A stretch of 19,060 nucleotides of DNA from Paracoccaceae bacterium (lineage in GTDB: Bacteria > Pseudomonadota > Alphaproteobacteria > Rhodobacterales > Rhodobacteraceae). Every line of letters begins with the position of its first letter. Within the stretch, counting starts at the first letter, position 1. Below are positions 7,382-13,656 of this stretch, in pieces. The stretch spans positions 1 to 19,060 of the forward strand of contig JAKITE010000046.1 of NCBI GenBank assembly GCA_021648225.1. Reading direction: 5' to 3'. The position numbers and the translations under genes were made by a program. The notes beneath the pieces were generated by a model. The model did no database searches, was not told the origin of the DNA, and saw only the letters and a program-made list of their open reading frames with translations.

Positions 7382-9472
7382 ATGACCAACAGCCGCCCCG
7401 AAATTCTGTTTCCGCTTTTTGCCAGCCTGACCGGGCTTGATGGTATCGGCCCCAAAACCGCTGAAAATATGGCAAATATGGGGGTTGAGCGGCCTAAAGA
7501 CCTGCTGTTCACCTTACCCCATTCGGGCATTGACCGGCGGTTGAAACCCACAATCAAAGGCATGATTTTCCCGCAAACTGTTACAGTCGAGGTTGAAGTT
7601 GGCATCCATCAAAAACCGCGCGGGCGCGGGCCTTATCGGGTTTTGGTGCGCGATTCCCAAACCGATTTTCAACTGGTGTTTTTCCATGCGCGCGAGGATT
7701 GGGTGAAAAAAATGCTGCCCTCGGGCCAGCGGCGGATTATTTCCGGCAAGGTCGAGGTGTTTGACGGTATCGCCCAAATGACCCATCCCGATCATATTTT
7801 GCGCAGCTTCGAGGCCGAAAACCTGCCTGAATTTGAACCATTATACCCGTTAACCGCAGGGGTCACCCAGAAAACCATGTTCAAGGCGGTGGGTTCGGTG
7901 ATGGAGCGGATGCCGGAATTGCCCGAATGGATCGAGCCTTCGGTGTTGAAAAAACACAGTTGGCCGGATTGGCATGCTGCGATAACGCAAGCGCATCAGC
8001 CCAAGAATATTAATGACGTTTCGCCAATAACACCGGCGCGCCAACGCTTGGCTTATGACGAATTTCTGGCCCATCAGATGACCCTTGCCTTGGCGCGCGC
8101 GCGGGCCAAACGTGCCAAAGGTATTTCAACAAAAGCCAAAGGCAAAATGGCGCGGCGGGTGCTGGACAGCCTGCCTTATGCACCAACCGGCGCGCAAACC
8201 CGCGCTGTTAACGAGATTTTGGCAGATATGGCAGAGCCGCTGCGTATGAACAGGCTGCTGCAAGGCGATGTTGGTTCCGGTAAAACGCTGGTGGCAATGC
8301 TGGCCATGGCGGAGGTGGTCGAGGCCAAGGGGCAGGCGGCCCTAATGGCCCCGACCGAAATTCTGGCCCGTCAGCACATGGAATCGCTGGGGCCAATGGC
8401 CAAAGCCGCGGGCATAAATATCGAAATTCTGACCGGCCGGGACAAAGGCACTGCGCGGCGCGATAAATTGGCGGCGCTGGCCAGCGGCGAGATAAATATT
8501 TTGATCGGCACCCATGCTTTGTTTCAAAAAGATATTGTTTTCAGCAACTTGCGCTTGGCTGTAATTGATGAACAACACCGTTTCGGGGTGCATCAACGTA
8601 TGGAGCTGGGGGCAAAAGGGCAGGCGGTTGATATTCTGGTGATGACCGCAACGCCAATTCCGCGATCATTGGCGCTGGCCCATTATGGCGATATGGATGT
8701 GTCCATTCTGGATGAAAAACCGCCCGGTAGAAAGCCGATTGAAACGGTTCTGGTGTCATCCGGCCGTATGGACGAGGTGGTTGAACGGCTGCGAAAAGCG
8801 CTGGATGAGGGGCGGCAGGCCTATTGGGTTTGCCCGTTGGTGGCGGAATCCGAATTGGTGGATATGACCGCTGCAAATGAGCGGTTTCGGGCCTTGCGGC
8901 TGGCGCTTGGCGAAGACAAAGTCGGGCTTGTGCATGGCCAAATGCCAAGCAGTGAAAAAGATGCAGCCATGGCGGCGTTTGTGTCAGGCACCACACGGCT
9001 GCTGGTCGCAACCACGGTGATCGAGGTGGGGGTTGATGTGCCAAACGCAACGATCATGGTGATCGAGGGCGCTGAAAATTTTGGTCTGGCACAGTTGCAC
9101 CAGCTGCGCGGACGGGTCGGGCGCGGTGCGGTTGCCTCGACCTGTTTGCTGATGTTTGACAGCCCTTTAACCCAAGGGGGCACCGCGCGGTTGAAAATCA
9201 TGCGCGAAACCCAGGATGGATTCCGCATTGCCGACGAAGATTTACGCATTCGCGGCGCGGGTGATTTGCTGGGCCTGAAACAATCGGGGTTGCCGAATTT
9301 CCGCGTGGCGGATCTGGAAAGTCAGGCGGATTTAATGGAGACCGCACAGGATGACGCGCGACTTTTACTGACCATGGACCCTGATTTAACCAGCCCGCGC
9401 GGGCAGGCCATACGGGCTTTGCTGTATTTAATGGATCGGGATCGGGCGATTTTACTGCTTTCGGTGGGTTAA
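7382..9472 (+). CDS. recG: ATP-dependent DNA helicase RecG
   Basis: RecG remodels stalled replication forks and branch-migrates Holliday junctions. The 696-residue protein starts with a wedge/OB domain (about 1-160, including LTGLDGIGPKTAENM). The superfamily 2 motor follows: Walker A GDVGSGKT at 295-302, PTEILARQH, the DEQH box at 396-399 (RLAVIDEQHRFGV), MTATPIPRSLAL, and motifs V-VI (TTVIEVGVDVPNA, QLRGRVGRG). The C-terminal lock region with RGAGDLLGLKQSGLPNFRVA is also present. Length equals E. coli RecG (693). The ATG is 3 nt after the ligA stop. No terminator is visible directly after its TAA; the next element, 9 nt on, is a LexA box for a separate unit. Confidence 0.98.
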   Translation: MTNSRPEILFPLFASLTGLDGIGPKTAENMANMGVERPKDLLFTLPHSGIDRRLKPTIKGMIFPQTVTVEVEVGIHQKPRGRGPYRVLVRDSQTDFQLVFFHAREDWVKKMLPSGQRRIISGKVEVFDGIAQMTHPDHILRSFEAENLPEFEPLYPLTAGVTQKTMFKAVGSVMERMPELPEWIEPSVLKKHSWPDWHAAITQAHQPKNINDVSPITPARQRLAYDEFLAHQMTLALARARAKRAKGISTKAKGKMARRVLDSLPYAPTGAQTRAVNEILADMAEPLRMNRLLQGDVGSGKTLVAMLAMAEVVEAKGQAALMAPTEILARQHMESLGPMAKAAGINIEILTGRDKGTARRDKLAALASGEINILIGTHALFQKDIVFSNLRLAVIDEQHRFGVHQRMELGAKGQAVDILVMTATPIPRSLALAHYGDMDVSILDEKPPGRKPIETVLVSSGRMDEVVERLRKALDEGRQAYWVCPLVAESELVDMTAANERFRALRLALGEDKVGLVHGQMPSSEKDAAMAAFVSGTTRLLVATTVIEVGVDVPNATIMVIEGAENFGLAQLHQLRGRVGRGAVASTCLLMFDSPLTQGGTARLKIMRETQDGFRIADEDLRIRGAGDLLGLKQSGLPNFRVADLESQADLMETAQDDARLLLTMDPDLTSPRGQAIRALLYLMDRDRAILLLSVG

Positions 9473-9481
9473 TTTCATTAT

Positions 9482-9496
9482 GTTCCTAAAATGTTC
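9482..9496 (+). promoter_or_regulatory. LexA (SOS) box, GTTC-N7-GTTC
   Basis: The sequence GTTCCTAAAATGTTC matches the alphaproteobacterial LexA operator GTTC-N7-GTTC exactly. Its immediate neighbour is a perfect -35 hexamer starting one base later, so bound LexA would block RNA polymerase. It lies after recG and points to the 37-codon ORF at 9564; no other gene starts nearby on either strand. Confidence 0.8.
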
Positions 9497-9525
9497 TTGA
9501 CATAACGGGTCAAAAAGAGAACATT
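9497..9525 (+). promoter_or_regulatory. Candidate SOS promoter of the micropeptide gene
   Basis: TTGACA (9497-9502) is a perfect -35. At a 17 bp spacer the -10 would be AACATT (9520-9525), only three of six. A strong -35 with a poor -10 and an adjoining LexA box fits a tightly repressed promoter. Expected start is near 9532, giving a leader of about 32 nt. Confidence 0.55.
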
Positions 9526-9533
9526 AAGGAAAC

Positions 9534-9548
9534 TTAACGGGAAATTAA
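9534..9548 (+). promoter_or_regulatory. CtrA box, TTAA-N7-TTAA
   Basis: TTAACGGGAAATTAA fits the CtrA consensus TTAA-N7-TTAA exactly. A further TTAA at 9524-9527 sits 10 bp upstream in phase. The box lies at or just after the expected transcription start and 15 nt before the ATG at 9564, a position better suited to repression than activation. Confidence 0.55.
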
Positions 9549-9563
9549 CGCGAGGGACAGAAC

Positions 9564-9677
9564 ATGGCCGCACTTATTCGGAAATATGAACATTCAGATG
9601 TCAGGCCGATTATCGAAGATGCACTGACCCTTGGTCTGATTTGTCTGATGTTGATCGGCACCCTTGCCCTGACCTGA
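9564..9677 (+). CDS. SOS-box-controlled single-span membrane micropeptide (novel)
   Basis: A 37-residue ORF with ATG at 9564 and TGA at 9675-9677. GAGGGA (9552-9557) stands 6 nt before the start, a very good ribosome binding site. The peptide has a charged N-terminal part (MAALIRKYEHSDVRPIIED) and then one uninterrupted hydrophobic stretch at residues 20-36 (ALTLGLICLMLIGTLAL) ending in Thr37, so it should be an inner-membrane protein with its N-terminus in the cytoplasm. Basic residues Arg6, Lys7 and Arg14 precede the span. Its own LexA box, promoter, CtrA box and terminator frame it. Caulobacter SidA, a 29-residue SOS-induced membrane inhibitor of division, is a functional model, but I claim no sequence homology. 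It is too short for usual gene finders. Confidence 0.7.
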   Translation: MAALIRKYEHSDVRPIIEDALTLGLICLMLIGTLALT

Positions 9678-9771
9678 TTTCTGCTGACTGATCCGGCGTT
9701 AACCGCCACCCATTCCGACCTGCCTCGGACGGTGCAGATTGTTCTGTGCCATTTGGATCATTCACCCAACT

Positions 9772-9806
9772 CGCCGCGCCTGACTTTCAGGTCGCGGCGT
9801 TTTTTT
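9772..9806 (+). terminator. Strong intrinsic terminator of the micropeptide transcript
   Basis: CGCCGCGCCTGA (9772-9783) pairs with TCAGG (9787-9791) and CGCGGCG (9793-9799) around the loop CTT, with one bulged T at 9792. Seven T follow (9800-9806). The T-run is on the plus strand only, so the element ends rightward transcription. The converging scaffold gene's stop codon overlaps the T-run. Confidence 0.9.
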
Positions 9807-10227
9807 ATTGTAGGGCTTCTAATGTGGCTTCAAGTGCCAGCATGATCGACGCATGGCGGTTTTTATATTCCCGTGCGGGCAGCAAAACCTCAAACCCGTC
9901 AAACGGGGCATCAGGCACTGGGCCGTCTTGTTTTAACATGGCCAAAAGCTGGTCTCGGGCCATCTGAATTTCAGATTTGGAACGGCCAACGGCATTTGCT
10001 GCCAGAATCGATGCGGCGGCTTGGCCCAGCGCGCAGGCTTTTACGTCTTGGCCATATGCCGTGATCGCATCATTTTTAGCATTAATATCAACCGTCACCG
10101 TTGACCCACAAAGCGGTGAGCGTTTTTTCACGGAGCGATCAGGGTTTTCCAGCCGCTCAGTCAGTGGAATATTCGCCGCCAGCGCCAAAATGCGGCCGGA
10201 ATAGAGCTTTATCAAATCGGTATCCAT
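9805..10227 (-). CDS. IscU/NifU-N-like iron-sulfur scaffold family protein with altered ligands
   Basis: A 140-residue protein of the NifU N-terminal/IscU fold, which builds Fe-S clusters on three cysteines and an aspartate. Cys40 (SPLCGSTVTVDI) and Cys65 (VKACALGQAAAS) align with the first two ligands. The usual CGD is CGS here, and the third site, HC in IscU, reads His125-Ala126 (YKNRHASIM), so the Asp and the third Cys are missing. It may be an assembly or sulfur-transfer accessory rather than a full scaffold. The frame is open to TTG at 10242, but AAAGG (10238-10234) lies 6 nt before the ATG at 10227, taken as the start. No suf or isc genes adjoin it; hisI is divergent 71 bp away. Confidence 0.8.
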   Translation of the reverse strand: MDTDLIKLYSGRILALAANIPLTERLENPDRSVKKRSPLCGSTVTVDINAKNDAITAYGQDVKACALGQAAASILAANAVGRSKSEIQMARDQLLAMLKQDGPVPDAPFDGFEVLLPAREYKNRHASIMLALEATLEALQ

Positions 10228-10298
10228 GGCTGGCCTTTGCAACGTCCGCGTTTCACAATAGATAGGGTGGGCATTGGCAGGATAACAAGAGGCAAAAC

Positions 10299-10655
10299 AT
10301 GAAATTTGATCTGGGCACGGTAAAATTTAATTCAGACGGGCTGGTGCCGGCAATTGCACAAGATGCAGTGTCGGGAGAGGTGTTGATGCTGGCATGGATG
10401 AATGCCGAAAGTCTGGCGGAAACGCTGAAAACAGGGCAGGTGACTTATTGGTCGCGCTCGCGGCAAGAATTGTGGCGCAAGGGCGAGACATCCGGCAATG
10501 TGCAGCTGTTAAAAGATTTGCGCATAGATTGTGACCGCGATTGCCTGTTGATGCTGGTTGAGCAAACCGGCCCTGCCTGCCATACCAACCGGCGTAGCTG
10601 TTTTTATACAGCCATTCAGGATGGCGAGGAGCTTGAATTGATGCAGCCCGAATAA
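10299..10655 (+). CDS. hisI: Phosphoribosyl-AMP cyclohydrolase HisI
   Basis: HisI opens the purine ring of phosphoribosyl-AMP, the third step of histidine synthesis. The 118-residue protein is the stand-alone form without a fused HisE domain. Signature segments are WSRSRQELWRKGETSGN (51-67), the metal-binding DCDRDC (77-82; Asp77, Asp79, Asp81 for Mg2+) and GPACHTNRRSCF (91-102). Cys78, Cys94 and Cys101 are the expected Zn ligands. AGAGG lies 6 nt before the ATG. No other his gene is in the window. It converges on gluQ with 3 nt between the stop codons. Confidence 0.97.
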   Translation: MKFDLGTVKFNSDGLVPAIAQDAVSGEVLMLAWMNAESLAETLKTGQVTYWSRSRQELWRKGETSGNVQLLKDLRIDCDRDCLLMLVEQTGPACHTNRRSCFYTAIQDGEELELMQPE

Positions 10656-10658
10656 ACC

Positions 10659-11441
10659 CTAAAGCCCGATCATTTGGCGGATATCATGCGGGGTTGCGCC
10701 ATCTTGCCGATATTTCTGGATGCTGCGGGCATCATCCCGTTTGGCGAGGCGTTTTCCGGCCTCGTCCCGAATTAGGGAATGGTGAAAGTATTCAGGTATT
10801 GGCAGGCCCAGCAGGTTTTGCAGATATTTGTGAATGGGGGTGGCCTCGGCCAGATCTTCGCCGCGCGTTACATGGGTGATGTTTTGAAACCCGTCATCAA
10901 CCACAACGCTAAGATGATAGGAAGTGCCCATATTTCGCCGCGCAATGACAATATCGCCGATGGTTTTTTGCATGGCTTCCGGCATTTTCAGCCGCAGCGC
11001 TGTGTCCGGCATTTCTTTTGGCAAAGGTTTATGGCGGCAGGTTCCGGGGTAAACCATGCCGTCCGGCCCAAGCAATGGCGCGCCTTCCTGCGGGGCATTA
11101 AGCGCTGATTTTATATCGGCGCGGCTGCAGGTGCAGGGGTATAACAGGCCCATATTCCACAGGGTTTGCAAGGCTTTACGATAGGCAGGCAAGCGTGTGG
11201 ATTGACGCAATACCGGTTTTTGCCAAGTAATGCCCAGCCATGCGAGGTCTTCAAAAATCAACGCCTCCCATTCGGGGCGGCAGCGCGATGTGTCTATGTC
11301 TTCTATTCTAAGCAGGAAAATACCGTTGGCTTTTTGCGCGCGCTCATATGCGGTCAACGCAGAAAATGCGTGGCCCAGATGCAGCGGGCCGGTGGGCGAG
11401 GGGGCAAAGCGTTCGGTATGGGTCAAATCTGGCCAAGCCAT
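10659..11441 (-). CDS. gluQ: Glutamyl-Q tRNA(Asp) synthetase
   Basis: GluQ-RS is a truncated glutamyl-tRNA synthetase paralogue that attaches glutamate to the queuosine base at position 34 of tRNA-Asp. The 260-residue protein has only the catalytic core. Seen here are RFAPSPTGPLHLGHA with the HIGH-type motif HLGH at 21-24, LLRIEDIDTSR, and zinc-binding cysteines in YPCTCSRAD (Cys103, Cys105) and YPGTC (Cys135). VTRGEDL and the KMSKS-like KRLAKRD at 230-236 are also present. No anticodon-binding domain follows, which separates it from GltX (over 460 residues). It starts 19 nt inside the end of trmFO, so translation is probably coupled. Confidence 0.95.
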   Translation of the reverse strand: MAWPDLTHTERFAPSPTGPLHLGHAFSALTAYERAQKANGIFLLRIEDIDTSRCRPEWEALIFEDLAWLGITWQKPVLRQSTRLPAYRKALQTLWNMGLLYPCTCSRADIKSALNAPQEGAPLLGPDGMVYPGTCRHKPLPKEMPDTALRLKMPEAMQKTIGDIVIARRNMGTSYHLSVVVDDGFQNITHVTRGEDLAEATPIHKYLQNLLGLPIPEYFHHSLIRDEAGKRLAKRDDARSIQKYRQDGATPHDIRQMIGL

Positions 11442-12763
11442 GTTAGAAAATCAGCCTTGGCGCGGTCGGTATAGGCCTTGTATCGCACCTTGCGGTTTTT
11501 TCGGCCCTGCTTGGCGTCAATCGGCGGGAACAGCCCGAAATTGACATTCATCGGCTGAAAATGTTTGGCATCGGCATCGCCGGTAATATGGGTGATTAGC
11601 GCGCCCATAGCGGTAGTATTTGGCGGTGGTGTCAGGGGTTTTCCGGCCGCATCGGCAATGGCCATACGCCCCGCAAGCAGACCCATTGCGGTGCTTTCAA
11701 CATAGCCCTCAACCCCGGTGATTTGCCCCGCCATGCGAATATTCGGGTTGGATTTCAGGCACATTTGTCGATCAAGCAGGATAGGCGAATTAATAAATGT
11801 ATTGCGGTGAATCCCGCCCAAACGGGCAAATTCCGCATCCTCCAACCCGGGAATGCTTTGAAAAACCGCTTTTTGGGCCGCGTATTTCATTTTGGTTTGA
11901 AAACCGACAATGTTGAATAACGTGCCAAGCGCGTTGTCACGCCGCAATTGCACCACGGCATGGGCCTTGATTTCGGGCTGGTGCGGGTTGGTCAAGCCAA
12001 CCGGTTTCATCGGCCCCCAGCGCAGGGTTTCCCGGCCGCGTTCGGCCATCACCTCGATCGGCAAGCAGCCGTCAAAATAGGGGGTGTCTTTTTCCCAATC
12101 CTTGAATTCGGTTTTTTCAGCTGCAATCAGCGCGTCGATAAAGCCCTCATACTGGGTTTTGTCCATCGGGCAGTTCAGGTAGGCGGTTCGGTCAGCCTCG
12201 GTTTCGCCTTTGTCATAGCGCGACTGAAACCATGCTTTTTCCATGTTGATGCTATCAAAATGCACAATTGGGGCGATGGCATCAAAAAACGCCAGTGATG
12301 TTTCGCCAGCTGCCGCACGAATGCTTTCGGCCAGCGCGCCGGAGGTTAGCGGGCCGGTGGCAATAATGGTATGTGGCCAATCGGGCAGGGAGGTGATTTC
12401 GCCGCGCTCTACCGTTATATTCGGATGCGCCATCAAGCGTTCGGTTACTGCCACAGAAAATGCATCGCGGTCCACCGCCAGTGCGCTGCCAGCGGGCAGC
12501 TTATGCAGATCTGCCATTGCCATAATCAACCCGTCGGCTTGGCGCATTTCCCAATGCAGCAGGCCCACGGCATTGGCCTCGTCATCATCCGAGCGGAATG
12601 AATTGGAACAAACCAGTTCGGCCAGATTATCGGTTTGATGGGCAAATGTGCCCACCTTGCCGCGCATTTCATGAATAATAACGGGCAGGCCAGCCTGTGC
12701 GATTTGCCAAGCGGCCTCGGAGCCGGCCATGCCGCCGCCGATGATATGGATGGGTTCTGTCAT
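11423..12763 (-). CDS. trmFO: FAD/folate-dependent tRNA (uracil-54-C5) methyltransferase TrmFO
   Basis: TrmFO makes ribothymidine at position 54 of tRNA with methylene-tetrahydrofolate as carbon donor and reduced FAD, instead of the SAM-dependent TrmA. The 446-residue protein opens with the FAD-binding glycine motif IIGGGMAGSEAA (7-18). Cys52 in VCSNSFRSD is the conserved nucleophile region. MKPVGLTNP, RRDN, and GQITGVEGYVESTAMGLLAGR (FAD contact, C-terminal half) complete the family pattern. Length matches the family (about 435-460). ATG at 12763 has no clear ribosome binding site. It precedes and overlaps gluQ, giving a two-gene tRNA-modification unit. Confidence 0.97.
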   Translation of the reverse strand: MTEPIHIIGGGMAGSEAAWQIAQAGLPVIIHEMRGKVGTFAHQTDNLAELVCSNSFRSDDDEANAVGLLHWEMRQADGLIMAMADLHKLPAGSALAVDRDAFSVAVTERLMAHPNITVERGEITSLPDWPHTIIATGPLTSGALAESIRAAAGETSLAFFDAIAPIVHFDSINMEKAWFQSRYDKGETEADRTAYLNCPMDKTQYEGFIDALIAAEKTEFKDWEKDTPYFDGCLPIEVMAERGRETLRWGPMKPVGLTNPHQPEIKAHAVVQLRRDNALGTLFNIVGFQTKMKYAAQKAVFQSIPGLEDAEFARLGGIHRNTFINSPILLDRQMCLKSNPNIRMAGQITGVEGYVESTAMGLLAGRMAIADAAGKPLTPPPNTTAMGALITHITGDADAKHFQPMNVNFGLFPPIDAKQGRKNRKVRYKAYTDRAKADFLTWLGQI

Positions 12764-12788
12764 AAAGATGATTTAAGCGAGCCTGTTC

Positions 12789-12812
12789 AAAAAGAAAAGG
12801 CCCGCTAGCAGG
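12789..12812 (-). terminator. Weak candidate terminator after the outer-membrane protein gene
   Basis: On the minus strand a short GC stem (CCTGC/GCGGG around TA, 12812-12801) is followed by a T-rich tract CCTTTTCTTTTT. The stem has a G-T pair and a tiny loop, so this is a guess. Confidence 0.3.
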
Positions 12813-12858
12813 TATCAAACCGATATTTGGTTAAGCGCTGTGGGTATCCAAGTGGCTA

Positions 12859-13569
12859 TTACGGCCCCCCGAATACTAAAAAGTTGGACTGGCGCTCGGA
12901 AAACAGGCGTTCATCAGTTGGCCCGCCAAATGCATAAGATGCCTTAAGGATTACCATATCGTCGAATTCGTTAAAGGTATATTCCGCGCCAATTGAAATG
13001 GGCATATTCGGAATATCATACTTTACACCTATGCTGTAACCCGTATCACTGAATCCGTCGTCAAACATGTGGGTTATACCAGCCGAAATTTCCAGTGCCT
13101 CAGTGACGCTATAATAGGCATCAACATCTGCTGTCCAAAAAATATTGCTGCCCTCAAATGAAAGTCCGCCCAGATAGGCTTCGACATCCACAGGGCCAAG
13201 GCTGGTCATGCCCTCAAGGCCGTAGCTAAATAAAGTGCTTGTGGAACCCAAAAAGCTAATAATTTCCGCACCAAGATAAGCACCGAGCTTGGTGCCGTTT
13301 CCCAGTTCTTTGTAAACATGCGCGCCAACGGAGGAGCTCGTGAAATTAGAACTGAAATCGGTCATCACAACGATGTTTCCGTCAAGCTGTAAGCCAAAAT
13401 TGCCAATATCATAATCAGCGCGCGCGCTGCCACCAAACATGTAAATATCGGCGGGGAAATCAGCGTTATAATAATCAAGATCAATCGTGCCGAACTGGAA
13501 GGCAACCTGGGCCGATGCGGCCCCCGATAACGACATTACTGCAGCCGCTGCAACAAGAGATTTTTTCAT
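12859..13569 (-). CDS. Small outer-membrane beta-barrel (porin-like) protein
   Basis: 236 residues with a textbook signal peptide (MKKSLVAAAAVMSLSGAASA, cleavage after residue 20 before Gln). The mature protein is an almost continuous run of alternating hydrophobic strands separated by Gly/Asn/Asp turns, for example SARADYDIGNFGLQLDGNI, TKLGAYLGAEI, DVDAYYSVTEALEISAGI and ISIGAEYTFNEFDDMVILKA. This fits an outer-membrane barrel of about 8-10 strands. The last strand (ILKASYAFG) is followed by an extra tail of about 18 residues, PTDERLFSERQSNFLVFG plus GP, rather than ending on the usual aromatic residue. AAGG lies 7 nt before the ATG. Its role (porin or structural) cannot be told from sequence. 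It follows gyrA on the same strand with an 87-nt gap. Confidence 0.75.
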   Translation of the reverse strand: MKKSLVAAAAVMSLSGAASAQVAFQFGTIDLDYYNADFPADIYMFGGSARADYDIGNFGLQLDGNIVVMTDFSSNFTSSSVGAHVYKELGNGTKLGAYLGAEIISFLGSTSTLFSYGLEGMTSLGPVDVEAYLGGLSFEGSNIFWTADVDAYYSVTEALEISAGITHMFDDGFSDTGYSIGVKYDIPNMPISIGAEYTFNEFDDMVILKASYAFGGPTDERLFSERQSNFLVFGGP

Positions 13570-13599
13570 TTTGGCACCTTTTTACATTTAAGTTTACTG

Positions 13600-13627
13600 C
13601 TATTATCACATAATTATACTTTTGTTA
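13600..13627 (-). promoter_or_regulatory. Possible promoter of the outer-membrane protein gene
   Basis: In the very AT-rich gap after gyrA, minus-strand TTAACA (13627-13622) and TAATAG (13605-13600) are 16 bp apart. A perfect TATAAT (13618-13613) also exists but lacks a good -35. The leader would be about 25-40 nt. Weak evidence. Confidence 0.3.
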
Positions 13628-13656
13628 ATACTTATTTTGAGCCATGGCGGCTGCTG

